In this document: positions 27,803 through 35,778 of the stretch, piece after piece
Position numbering within the stretch: position 1 is the first letter of the stretch
Layout: each line of letters begins with the position of its first letter
Assembly: GCF_024752355.1 (NCBI RefSeq)
Contig: NZ_JANTHZ010000001.1
Coordinates: 1,092,801 to 1,156,800 of the forward strand
Length of the DNA: 64,000 nt
Direction: 5' to 3'
Source: Ancylobacter mangrovi
GTDB taxonomy: Bacteria; Pseudomonadota; Alphaproteobacteria; Rhizobiales; Xanthobacteraceae
The notes under the pieces: model-generated
Database searches by the model: none
What the model saw: only the letters and a program-made list of their open reading frames with translations
What the model was told of the DNA's origin: nothing
Program-made: the position numbers and the translations under genes

Positions 27803-28680
27803 GCGCCGCGCCCCGCACCATCCGCCGCCGCCGCTCGCAAGTGCCGCGCCGCGCGCTGATCGGGCTCGGCGCCTTCGTCGTGCTGTTCTACTCGCTGGCG
27901 CCGCTGATCTGGATCTTCATCGCCTCGATCACGCCCGAGCACACCGCCGACTTCGACCGCGCCTGGCTCAGCAATCGGCAGGTGACCTATTTCCCCGATG
28001 CGCCGACGCTGGCGAATTACGGCAGCCTGTTCGAGGCGGTGCCGTTCGGTATGTATTTCCGCAACAGCACCATCATCGCCGGCGGCAACATGCTGCTAAC
28101 GCTGGTGATCGCCAGCCTCGGCGCCTATGGCTTCGTGCGCTTCCGCTTCTTCGGGCGCTCGTCCTTCCTGGTGGCGACGCTGGTCGCCTACACCATCCCG
28201 AGCGTGGTGCTGCTGGTGCCGCTGCTGGTGATCTTCCGCACCTACGGGCTGAACAACACCCATCTCGGCATGATCCTCGCCGAGGCGACGCATTCGGCAC
28301 CCTTCGTGCTGCTGCTGCTCATCAACTATTTCTCGACCCTGCCGCGCGACCTCGACGAGGCGGCTCAGGTCGACGGCTGCGGCCGGCTGAAGGTGCTGTG
28401 GCGGATCATCATCCCGCTGTCGCTGCCGGGGCTGGTGGCCGGCGGGCTGCTCGCCTTCATCATGACCTGGAACAACTTCCTGTTCGCCTTCCTGCTGACC
28501 TCCACCGCCGAGGTGAAGACGCTGCCGGTCATCATGCGCCAGTTCGCGCTCGGCGAGCCGGCGGTGTGGGGTGTCAGCGCGGCGGGGGCGATCGTCAGCA
28601 CCCTGCCGGTGGCGCTGATCTTCCTGCTGTTCCAGCGCATGCTGATGAGCGGGCTCGCCGCCGGCGCGGTCAAGGGATGA
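27799..28680 (+). CDS. Sugar ABC transporter permease (MalG/UgpE type)
   Basis: 293-residue permease with six helices and the EAA loop EAAQVDGCGRLKVLWRIIIP near 190. The ATG at 27799 overlaps the stop of the first permease. It forms the heterodimeric channel with that protein. Confidence 0.88.
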   Translation: MSAAPRTIRRRRSQVPRRALIGLGAFVVLFYSLAPLIWIFIASITPEHTADFDRAWLSNRQVTYFPDAPTLANYGSLFEAVPFGMYFRNSTIIAGGNMLLTLVIASLGAYGFVRFRFFGRSSFLVATLVAYTIPSVVLLVPLLVIFRTYGLNNTHLGMILAEATHSAPFVLLLLINYFSTLPRDLDEAAQVDGCGRLKVLWRIIIPLSLPGLVAGGLLAFIMTWNNFLFAFLLTSTAEVKTLPVIMRQFALGEPAVWGVSAAGAIVSTLPVALIFLLFQRMLMSGLAAGAVKG

Positions 28681-28759
28681 CCGGCCGGCACCCGCGCATG
28701 GAACAGCCAACGTGCAGGGGCCCGCGCGCATCGGTGCGCGCCGCCCGGGAGAATCGGAC

Positions 28760-29434
28760 ATGAAATCGCCGCGCATCGTCCTCCTGCATGCGACGCCGGT
28801 CGCGATCGATCCGGTGCTCGCGGCCTTCGCGCAGGGCTGGCCGGAGGCCGAGCTCGTCAACCTGCTCGACGACGCGCTGTCGGCGGACCGGGCGCGCGAG
28901 GCGGACCTCGGCGAGGAGATGATCGAGCGCTTCGTCGCCTTCGCGCGCTACGGGCACCGCATCGGCGCCGACGGGCTGCTCGTCACCTGCTCGGCCTTCG
29001 GCCCGGCGATCGAGCGCGCCGCGGCCGTGCTGCCGGTACCGGTGCTGAAGCCGAACGAGGCCATGTTCGAGGCCGCGCTGGCACAGGGCGACCGGATCGG
29101 CATGCTGGCGACCTTCGCCCCGTCGATCGGCACGATGGAGGACGAGTTCGCCGAGGAATCGGCCCGGCTGCGGCCCTCCGCCACCCTCGCCACGGTGCTG
29201 GTGCCGGACGCGATCGACCTGCTGCGCAAGGGCGACGCGGACACCCACAACCGGCTGGTGGCGCAGGCCGCGCCCCGGCTCGGCGGCATGGACGCGGTGA
29301 TGCTGGCTCATTTCTCCACCTCCCGCGCCGCGCCGCTGGTGCGCGAGCGCCTCGAAGTGCCGGTCCTCACGGCACCGGGCGCGGCGGTCGCGAAGATGAA
29401 GCGGCTGGTGACCGGCGCGCAGGCGGCGGCCTAG
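28760..29434 (+). CDS. Aspartate/glutamate racemase-superfamily protein
   Basis: 224 residues with the two-domain Asp/Glu racemase pattern. Cys in VTCSAFGPA (near 75) fits the first catalytic Cys, but the second catalytic Cys, expected in the C-terminal half, is not seen (the region reads LAHFSTSRAAP), so a simple racemase reaction is doubtful. It may be an isomerase or a hydantoin-racemase-like relative. The ATG at 28760 follows GGGAGA. It lies between the sugar permeases and the otn genes and probably belongs to the same transcript. Confidence 0.6.
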   Translation: MKSPRIVLLHATPVAIDPVLAAFAQGWPEAELVNLLDDALSADRAREADLGEEMIERFVAFARYGHRIGADGLLVTCSAFGPAIERAAAVLPVPVLKPNEAMFEAALAQGDRIGMLATFAPSIGTMEDEFAEESARLRPSATLATVLVPDAIDLLRKGDADTHNRLVAQAAPRLGGMDAVMLAHFSTSRAAPLVRERLEVPVLTAPGAAVAKMKRLVTGAQAAA

Positions 29435-29447
29435 GGGGACGCGCGGC

Positions 29448-29540
29448 ATGCAGATCGGGGTAATCGCCGACGATGTCACCGGGGCGAATGTGTCCGTCCA
29501 CCGTGCGTCGGCCATCGGACGGAACGGGGAAGCGGCATGA
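29448..29540 (+). pseudogene. Vestige of four-carbon acid-sugar kinase OtnK (N-terminus only)
   Basis: A 30-codon frame starts MQIGVIADDVTGANVSV. The IADD-x-TGA element is the hallmark N-terminus of the DUF1537 / OtnK kinases, which are normally about 400 residues. After about 16 residues the similarity stops and the frame ends in a TGA that overlaps the start of otnC (ATGA). OtnK normally phosphorylates 3-oxo-tetronate just before the OtnC step, so this position fits an otnK gene removed by an internal deletion that kept the coupling to otnC. A short leader peptide is the alternative reading. Confidence 0.5.
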
Positions 29541-30181
29541 ACGAGCCCGAGGCCCGCGCCGAGCTCGTGCGCCTGTCGCGTTCTCTGTTCGAGCGCGGCT
29601 ACAGCGTCGGCTCGGCGGGAAATGTCAGCGTGGCGGTCGCGGACGGGCTGCTGGTGACGCCGACCAATTCCTGCCTCGGCTCGCTCGAGGCCGGGCGGAT
29701 CGCCAAGCTCGACGGCGGCGGGCGCCACGTCTCCGGCGATTCCCCCTCCAAGGAGGTGTTCCTGCATCGCGCCTTCTACGAGACCCGGCCGGGCACCGGC
29801 GCGGTGGTGCACCTTCATTCCACCTATGCGACGGCGCTGTCCTGCCTCGCCGACATCGACCCGGACAACGCGATCCCGCCGCTGACGCCCTATGTGGTGA
29901 TGCGCGTCGGCCGGGTGCGCCTGCTGCCCTATCTGCGGCCTGGCGATCCCGCGCTCGGCGACGCTATTCGTGCGCTTGGCGGCGCCTGCGCGGCGGTGCT
30001 GCTCGCCAATCACGGCCCGGTGGTGGCGGCGCGCGACCTGCGCAGCGCGGTGTTCGCCGCCGAGGAGCTGGAGGAGACCGCGCGCCTCGCCCTGCTGCTG
30101 CGCGGCCTGCCCGCGCGGATGCTGGAGCCGGCGCGGATCGACGAACTCGAACGGGCCTTCGGCCCGGGCGCAGGGGGCTGA
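29537..30181 (+). CDS. otnC: OtnC-like class II aldolase (3-oxo-tetronate 4-phosphate decarboxylase type)
   Basis: 214-residue class II aldolase / adducin-fold protein. The zinc ligands are His92 and His94 (VHLHSTYA) plus a later His in LANHGPV, and Glu73 (SKEVFLH) is the catalytic acid. SAGNVSV near 26-32 and TPTNSCLG near 41-48 are as in the YgbL/OtnC group, which decarboxylates 3-oxo-tetronate 4-phosphate to dihydroxyacetone phosphate. It lies directly behind the otnK vestige and ahead of otnI. Fuculose-phosphate-aldolase-like activity is the alternative. Confidence 0.8.
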   Translation: MNEPEARAELVRLSRSLFERGYSVGSAGNVSVAVADGLLVTPTNSCLGSLEAGRIAKLDGGGRHVSGDSPSKEVFLHRAFYETRPGTGAVVHLHSTYATALSCLADIDPDNAIPPLTPYVVMRVGRVRLLPYLRPGDPALGDAIRALGGACAAVLLANHGPVVAARDLRSAVFAAEELEETARLALLLRGLPARMLEPARIDELERAFGPGAGG

Positions 30182-30218
30182 CCGGCGGGTCGTCCGGAGG
30201 AAGGCAAGGTTTCGCGTC

Positions 30219-31031
30219 ATGAGAAGATACAGTGCCCATATCGGCTACCTGTTCTCCGACCGGCCGCTGGTCGAGCGTATCGCGGCCGCGCGAGCGAACG
30301 GCTTCGACGCGGTCGAGAACCCCGCGCCCTATGCGACGCCCGCGCCGGCGGTGGCGGCGGCACTGAAGGAGGCCGGGCTCACCTATGTGCAGATGGGCCT
30401 GCCCTCCGGCGACGCGGCGCGCGGCGAGAAGGGGCTCGCCGCCCTGCCCGAGCGCGTCGCCGAGTTCCGCGCGACGCTGGAGCCGAGCCTCGACTATGCC
30501 GAGGCCGTGGGCTGCCGCGCGATGCACGCCATGGCCGGGGTGCGGCCCGAGGGCGTGCCCGAGGCGAAGCTCTGGGACACCTATATCGGCAACCTCGCTC
30601 TTGCCGCCGACGCCGCCCGCGCGCGCGGCATGCTCCTGCTGCTGGAGCCGATCGGCAGCGGCACCATCGCCGACTACCTGCTGGACACGCCGGACCTCGC
30701 GCTGCGCGCCATCCGCGAGCTCGGCCGGGACAATGTCCGGCTGATCTTCGACGCCTTCCACACGGTGAATGCCGGCCTCGACCCGCTGCCCTTCATCCGC
30801 GACCATGCCGGACTGATCCACCACATGCACATCGCCGACTATCCCGGCCGCCACGAGCCGGGAACCGGCACACTCGACTTCGCCGCGCTCTACGCCGCGC
30901 TCGATGCGGCCGGCTATGCCGGCTTCATCGGCTGCGAATACGTGCCCGCCGGGCGCACCGAGGACGGCCTCGGCTGGCTCGCGGCCCACAGGGCCGGAGC
31001 GATGCGCAAGGCCGGCGCGGCCCATGCGTGA
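30219..31031 (+). CDS. otnI: OtnI/hydroxypyruvate-isomerase-like TIM barrel protein
   Basis: 270-residue TIM-barrel protein of the xylose-isomerase-like group. The metal ligands are consistent with Glu (LLLEPI), Asp (LIFDAFH), His (HMHIAD) and a late Glu (GCEYVP). The length and the GFDAVENPAP start fit hydroxypyruvate isomerase / 2-oxo-tetronate isomerase (OtnI), which makes 3-oxo-tetronate for the OtnK/OtnC branch. Erythrulose-phosphate isomerases of the same fold would pair well with the DhaKL kinase and are an alternative. The ATG at 30219 follows GGAGGAAGG. Confidence 0.8.
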   Translation: MRRYSAHIGYLFSDRPLVERIAAARANGFDAVENPAPYATPAPAVAAALKEAGLTYVQMGLPSGDAARGEKGLAALPERVAEFRATLEPSLDYAEAVGCRAMHAMAGVRPEGVPEAKLWDTYIGNLALAADAARARGMLLLLEPIGSGTIADYLLDTPDLALRAIRELGRDNVRLIFDAFHTVNAGLDPLPFIRDHAGLIHHMHIADYPGRHEPGTGTLDFAALYAALDAAGYAGFIGCEYVPAGRTEDGLGWLAAHRAGAMRKAGAAHA

Positions 31032-31079
31032 GAGAGCGGACGTTCAGGACACAACAAGCCGAGCCAAGGAGGATCTCAG

Positions 31080-32564
31080 ATGACCAAGCACACTCCGGTC
31101 GAGGGCGAATCGGCCATCGCGCTGACGCAGACCCCCGCCACCTACAGGAACTTCATCGACGGCGCGTTCGCGCCCGAGACCACCGCCACCATCGAGGTGA
31201 CGAACCCGGCCGACGGCACGCTGCTCGGCCGCATCCCCGATTCCGACGCGGCCGCGGTCGAGGCGGCGGTGGCGGCGGCGCGGCGTGCGCAGCCCGCCTG
31301 GGAGAAGCTGCCGGCGGTGGCGCGCGCCGAGCATCTGCGTGCCATCTCCGCCAAGCTGCACCAGAACCGCCGGGCGCTCGCCGACATCGTGGTGCGCGAG
31401 CAGGGCAAGATCGCCCCGCTGGCGCAGATCGAGGTCGACTTTACCGCCGACTACATCGACTACATGGCCGAATGGGCGCGCCGGCTCGAGGGCGAGGTGC
31501 TGACCAGCGACCGGCCGAACGAGACGGTGCTGCTGCTGCGCAAGCCGCTCGGCGTGGTGGCGGGCATCCTGCCGTGGAACTTCCCGTTCTTCCTCATCGC
31601 CCGCAAGCTGGCGCCGGCGCTGGTGACCGGCAACACCATCGTCATCAAGCCGAGCGAGGAGACGCCGATCAACGCCTTCGCCTTCGCGCAATTGGTCGCC
31701 GAGACCGACCTGCCGGCCGGCGTGTTCAACCTCGTCGGCGGGCGCGGCAAGACCGCCGGCGAGGCGCTGGTGACGCATCCGGGCATCGACATGGTGTCGT
31801 TCACCGGCAGCGTCGCCACCGGCACCCACATCATGCAGACGGCGGGGCGCAACCTCACCCGCGTCAACCTCGAGCTCGGCGGCAAGGCGCCGGCGATCGT
31901 GCTGGCCGATGCCGACCTCGATCTGGCGGCCAAGGCGATCTACGATTCCCGCGTCATCAATACCGGGCAGGTGTGCAACTGCGCCGAGCGCGTCTATGTG
32001 GAGCGCGGCGTTCACGACGCGCTGGTCGACCGCCTGAAGACGCTGTTCGAGGGCACGCGCTATGGCGACCCCTCGAAGGAAGCGGACCTGCACATGGGCC
32101 CGCTGGTCAACAAGGCCGGCCTCGACAAGGTCGCCGCGGCGGTCGAGAAGGCCAAGTCCGACGGGGCGACCATCGTCACCGGCGGCAGGATCGCCGAACG
32201 CCCCGCCGGCTTCCACTACGAGCCGACGCTCATCACCGGCGCGCGGGCCGACATGGACATCATGCGCCGCGAGACCTTCGGCCCGGTGCTGCCGATCCAG
32301 GCCGTCGACAGCCTCGACGAGGCGATCGCCCTGTCGAACGATTCCGACTACGGGCTGACCTCCTCGATCTTCACCTCGAACCTCAATTCGGCGCTGAAGG
32401 CGAGCCGCGAGCTGAAGTTCGGCGAGACCTACATCAACCGCGAGAATTTCGAGGCGATGCAGGGCTTCCATGCCGGCCGGCGCAAGTCGGGCATCGGCGG
32501 CGCGGACGGCAAGCACGGGCTCTACGAGTTCACCGAGACCCACATGGTCTACATCCAGGGCTGA
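31080..32564 (+). CDS. aldA: Aldehyde dehydrogenase AldA (lactaldehyde/glycolaldehyde type)
   Basis: 494-residue NAD-dependent aldehyde dehydrogenase with catalytic Cys299 (GQVCNC) and Glu265 (LELGGK). Long stretches match E. coli AldA closely (FTADYIDYMAEWARR, GILPWNFPFFLIARK, INRENFEAMQGFHAG, KSGIGGADGKHGL). Oxidation of lactaldehyde, glycolaldehyde or a similar short hydroxyaldehyde is therefore well supported. In this island it may clear glycolaldehyde released by the aldolases. The ATG follows AAGGAGG. Confidence 0.9.
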   Translation: MTKHTPVEGESAIALTQTPATYRNFIDGAFAPETTATIEVTNPADGTLLGRIPDSDAAAVEAAVAAARRAQPAWEKLPAVARAEHLRAISAKLHQNRRALADIVVREQGKIAPLAQIEVDFTADYIDYMAEWARRLEGEVLTSDRPNETVLLLRKPLGVVAGILPWNFPFFLIARKLAPALVTGNTIVIKPSEETPINAFAFAQLVAETDLPAGVFNLVGGRGKTAGEALVTHPGIDMVSFTGSVATGTHIMQTAGRNLTRVNLELGGKAPAIVLADADLDLAAKAIYDSRVINTGQVCNCAERVYVERGVHDALVDRLKTLFEGTRYGDPSKEADLHMGPLVNKAGLDKVAAAVEKAKSDGATIVTGGRIAERPAGFHYEPTLITGARADMDIMRRETFGPVLPIQAVDSLDEAIALSNDSDYGLTSSIFTSNLNSALKASRELKFGETYINRENFEAMQGFHAGRRKSGIGGADGKHGLYEFTETHMVYIQG

Positions 32565-32569
32565 GGGCG

Positions 32570-32601
32570 GCGCCCCCTGTCCGTCGGCGGACGGGGGGCG
32601 C
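32570..32601. terminator. Hairpin between convergent aldA and aldolase
   Basis: A 14-bp stem with one G-T pair (32570-32583 with 32588-32601) closes a TCGG tetraloop in the 48-bp gap between two convergent genes. It is very GC-rich, without a T run, and likely ends both transcripts. Confidence 0.65.
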
Positions 32602-32612
32602 GCCTTCGCACC

Positions 32613-33395
32613 TCACAGCTTCAGCGCACGCAGCCGCTCGACCTCCGTCTTCGCCGCCATCATCAGGTAGCTGACGTCGGAGCCGGAGGTCAGGTAGCGC
32701 ACGCCGAGCCAGATCAGGTGCTCCTGAAGCCCGGCATCGCCGCGCGCGCCGCCCACGCCCATCGCCTTGCCATGGGTACGGCAGGCGGCGGCGACCCGCT
32801 CGAACACCGCCTGCATGCGCGGATCGCGATAGGCGGCGGGAATGCCCATCAGGTTGCTGACGTCGAGCGCGCCGATATGGATCGCGTCGACGCCCGGCAC
32901 GGCGGCGATCTCGTCCACCCTCTCGATCGCGTCGGGCGTCTCGAGGATCAGGATGACGAGTTCGTCGCGGTTGAGCACCTCATTGGCCTCGCCCTGCCCG
33001 ACCGCCCGGTAGCCGAGGCTCGGCCCGGTGCCGTAGGCCGAGCGCACGCCGCGCGGCGGGTAGCGCAGGTTCCTCACGATCGCCTCCGCCTGGGCGGCGG
33101 TCTCGACATGCGGAACCATGACGCCCTGGCAGCCGGCGTCGAGGATGCGCGCAGCGTGGAACGGCTCGTGCGAGGGCACGCGGGCGATCGGCGTGATGCC
33201 GCAGCCGAGCGCGGCAACGCTGATCATCGCCGCTGTCTCCAGCGAGGTCGCGCTGTGCTCGAGGTCGATGAAGATGGCGTCGAAGCCACAGGCGGCGGCG
33301 ATCATCGGCACCTCGGCGCTGCGCATCTGGTTCACCGCCATGCACAGGACGAGTTCGTCATTGGCGAGTTTCGTCTTCGCCGCATTCCCCGGCAT
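32613..33395 (-). CDS. HpcH/HpaI-family aldolase 1
   Basis: 260-residue class II pyruvate-type aldolase of the HpaI family. FIDLEHSATSLETAA near 31-45 carries the Asp-Glu-His entry, while ILETPDAIE and HIGALDVSNLMGIP give the metal-ligand Glu and Asp. The common GPNDLS motif is altered to GALDVS. It splits a 2-keto-3-deoxy or 4-hydroxy-2-oxo acid to pyruvate and an aldehyde. The ATG at 33395 has GGGGGAGA upstream. It diverges from a paralogue, with one operator between them. Confidence 0.82.
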   Translation of the reverse strand: MPGNAAKTKLANDELVLCMAVNQMRSAEVPMIAAACGFDAIFIDLEHSATSLETAAMISVAALGCGITPIARVPSHEPFHAARILDAGCQGVMVPHVETAAQAEAIVRNLRYPPRGVRSAYGTGPSLGYRAVGQGEANEVLNRDELVILILETPDAIERVDEIAAVPGVDAIHIGALDVSNLMGIPAAYRDPRMQAVFERVAAACRTHGKAMGVGGARGDAGLQEHLIWLGVRYLTSGSDVSYLMMAAKTEVERLRALKL

Positions 33396-33445
33396 GGCCC
33401 TCTCCCCCGGCAGGAAGGCGGCCCGGCAGGGCGCCTTCGCCGGGC

Positions 33446-33515
33446 ACGATAGGCGGCGCCGAGGCCCGTTCCTGTCGCCCCGCCGACAGAGCCGGCCGGA
33501 CGGCGCCGCTAGCAA
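33446..33515. promoter_or_regulatory. TGTCG-N6-CGACA box with divergent promoters (site 8)
   Basis: Perfect palindrome TGTCG-CCCCGC-CGACA at 33473-33488. On the left, 21 bp leads to TATCGT (complement of 33446-33451) for aldolase 1; on the right, 21 bp leads to TAGCAA (33510-33515) for aldolase 2. The palindrome thus lies at about -41.5 for both. Confidence 0.75.
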
Positions 33516-33555
33516 TGCGGGAAGCGGCCGACATCGCCGCTGCCGGGGAAACGCC

Positions 33556-34362
33556 ATGCCGAACGTCATCGAGAATGTCGCCAAGCGGAAGCTGCGCGAG
33601 GGCCGGCTGGTCCTCAGCCTCAGCGTCAACCAGATGCGCACGCCGAATATCGGGCTCGTCGCCGCCGCCTGCGGCTATGACGCGATCTATTGCGACCTCG
33701 AGCACAACCCGACCTCGCTGGAGACCGCGGCGGCGGTGTGCGTCGCGGCGCTGCCGACCGGGGTGACGCCCATCTGCCGGGTCGGCTCGCACGATCCCCA
33801 CCTCATCGCCCGCGTGCTCGACTGCGGCGCGCAGGGTGTGATGGTGCCCCATGTCGGCACGGCCGAGGAGGCGAAAGCTGCGGTCGAGGCCGTGCGCTTT
33901 CCCCCGCTCGGGCAACGCTCCGCCTTCAGCCAGGCGCCCACGCTCGGCTACATGGCGCCGCCCCAGGGCGAGTTGCACCGGCTGCTGAACGAGCAGACGC
34001 TGCTGGTGGTGATGCTGGAGACGCCCGAGGCGGTCGAGAACGCCGACGCCATCGCCGCGGTCGAGGGGATCGACGTGGTGCATATCGGTTCCACCGATCT
34101 CAGCACCGGGATGGGCGTTCCCGGCGAGTACGGGCACGCGCGCATGCGGGCGGCCTATGAGAAGGTCGCGGCGGCGGCGAAGCGGCACGGCAAGTCGATG
34201 GGCGTGGGCGGCGTGCGCAACGACCCGGAATTCCTGGGCTGGCTGATGGATATCGGCGTGCGCTCGCTGACCGGCGCCTCCGATCTCGGCTTCATCCTTC
34301 AGGGAGGAAAGGCCGACGTCGAGGAGACGCGCCAGATCGGAGCCCGGCGGACGGGTGCCTGA
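33556..34362 (+). CDS. HpcH/HpaI-family aldolase 2
   Basis: 268-residue paralogue of the aldolase at 32613. It shares the LVLSLSVNQMR, AAACGYDAI, DLEHNPTSLETAA and GVMVPHV blocks, with the Glu of MLETPEAVE and Asp of GSTDLSTGMGVPG as metal ligands. The two may act on epimeric substrates. The ATG at 33556 follows GGGGAAACG, a weak site. A GC hairpin follows the stop. Confidence 0.82.
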   Translation: MPNVIENVAKRKLREGRLVLSLSVNQMRTPNIGLVAAACGYDAIYCDLEHNPTSLETAAAVCVAALPTGVTPICRVGSHDPHLIARVLDCGAQGVMVPHVGTAEEAKAAVEAVRFPPLGQRSAFSQAPTLGYMAPPQGELHRLLNEQTLLVVMLETPEAVENADAIAAVEGIDVVHIGSTDLSTGMGVPGEYGHARMRAAYEKVAAAAKRHGKSMGVGGVRNDPEFLGWLMDIGVRSLTGASDLGFILQGGKADVEETRQIGARRTGA

Positions 34363-34364
34363 CG

Positions 34365-34390
34365 GACCGGCGCCCGAGGCGGCGCCGGTC
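34365..34390. terminator. Hairpin between the catabolic and capsule regions
   Basis: A perfect 10-bp stem (GACCGGCGCC with GGCGCCGGTC) with a 6-base loop exactly fills the 29-bp gap between convergent genes. It marks the border of the two functional regions. Confidence 0.65.
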
Positions 34391-34391
34391 G

Positions 34392-35714
34392 TCAGCTCAC
34401 ATTCGCGTCCTCGGGCATGAGCTGGGCATAGAGCGCGGCGAGCCGGTCGCGATAGCGGCTCTCGGAGAACAGCGCCGCCTGCGCCCGCCCGCGCCCGGAC
34501 AGCACGCCGCGCAGCTCGGCATCGCTCGAGACCGTTTTGATCGCGTTGGCGATGGCGCGCGGATCGTAGGGGTCGACCAGCAGCGCGGCATCCCCCGCCA
34601 CCTCCGGGATCGACGCCGTGTTGGAGGTGATGACCGGCGTGCCGAGCGACATCGCCTCCAGCACCGGCAGGCCGAAGCCCTCGTAAAGCGAGGGGAAGAC
34701 CAGCGCCTTGGCGCCGCGGATCAGGCTCACCAGCAGCGGGAACGGGGCGTAGTCGAAGCGCCGCACCCGGTCGCGCACGAAGGTCAGGTTGTCGAGCTGC
34801 TCGAGATAGCGGTTCGAACCTTCGTTGAGGAAGCGCAGCTCCTCGCCCGCCTTCCACGCGGTCTTGCCGAGCAGCACCAGCGGCTCGTCGACCTGCGAGG
34901 CGAGATAGGCCTCGATCAGCCGGGAGATGTTCTTCTTCGGCTCGATGGCGCCGAAGAACAGGAAGTAGCCCTTGTAGGTGAGGCCGAAGGCGCCCTCCAC
35001 CTCCTCGCGCACCAGATCGTCCGGCTTCTCGGCGTATTTCGCCGGGATCGAGACCGCCTGGTAGGTATTGGTGATCTTCTCCTCGGGGTAGTCGAACAGC
35101 TCGACGATGTCGCGCTTCGACGATTCCGAGACAGTGACGATGTGGTCGGCGCGCTGCAGCACGCCCTGGATCATCCGCTTGTAGAACTTCTTGTTGTCGA
35201 GCGTGGTGAAAGGCAGGCGCAGCGGCACGAGGTCGTGCAGCGTGTAGATGTTGCGCGTGCCCGGCAGCCTGATCGGCAGCGGGTAGGTCCAGTGCATCAG
35301 GTCCGGCCGCGGCACCCCGCCGACGGTGAGGAAGTGCTTGTAGGCGCGGAAATGCCAGTAGCTGCGCGAGAATAGCTCCGGCGCGTTCCAGATCCGGTCG
35401 TAATGGGGCATGCGCGACTGGAAGGCGCGCGAGATCACCTTGCCGCTCATCGGCACGTCGCGCGCGCGGATGCCCATCGGCGAGGTGCAGAGCTGGACGA
35501 GCCGCCGGCTCAGTTCCAGAAGGAAGGACGGTGAGCCGGCATTCGGATCGAAGAAGGCGATCTCCCGCAGCAGGGGGTCCGTGCTTGGGGCGGCACGGGT
35601 GCCGTAGAGGATCTCGGTCCGATAGCCGAGCTCACCGCAGGCGAAGCTCAGATTGCGGGCATAGGTGGCGACACCCGTGCCCGCCTCGAGCGCAAGATTG
35701 TAGCCGTCGATCAT
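34392..35714 (-). CDS. Glycosyltransferase, family 4-like (capsule)
   Basis: 440-residue GT-B glycosyltransferase. The N-terminal domain starts [22 protein letters not shown], and the C-terminal nucleotide-sugar site has [16 protein letters not shown], then [24 protein letters not shown] with the E-x7-E pair. It transfers a sugar, probably mannose or a relative, to the growing capsule repeat at the cytoplasmic face. The ATG at 35714 is favoured since family members begin within a few residues of IDGYNL; an ATG at 35747 is possible. Neither has a strong ribosome site. Confidence 0.82.
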   Translation of the reverse strand: MIDGYNLALEAGTGVATYARNLSFACGELGYRTEILYGTRAAPSTDPLLREIAFFDPNAGSPSFLLELSRRLVQLCTSPMGIRARDVPMSGKVISRAFQSRMPHYDRIWNAPELFSRSYWHFRAYKHFLTVGGVPRPDLMHWTYPLPIRLPGTRNIYTLHDLVPLRLPFTTLDNKKFYKRMIQGVLQRADHIVTVSESSKRDIVELFDYPEEKITNTYQAVSIPAKYAEKPDDLVREEVEGAFGLTYKGYFLFFGAIEPKKNISRLIEAYLASQVDEPLVLLGKTAWKAGEELRFLNEGSNRYLEQLDNLTFVRDRVRRFDYAPFPLLVSLIRGAKALVFPSLYEGFGLPVLEAMSLGTPVITSNTASIPEVAGDAALLVDPYDPRAIANAIKTVSSDAELRGVLSGRGRAQAALFSESRYRDRLAALYAQLMPEDANVS

Positions 35715-35778
35715 CACCGTCCCGCGACGCGCCGGCCGCGAGAGCATGGACGGGGCCGGCGCGCCGGCCCCGTTTTCG

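Noticed and set aside
29448..29540. Reading the 30-codon frame as an attenuator leader peptide
   Set aside because: No run of regulatory codons or terminator hairpin follows, and the IADD-x-TGA motif fits an OtnK N-terminus better. Not fully excluded.
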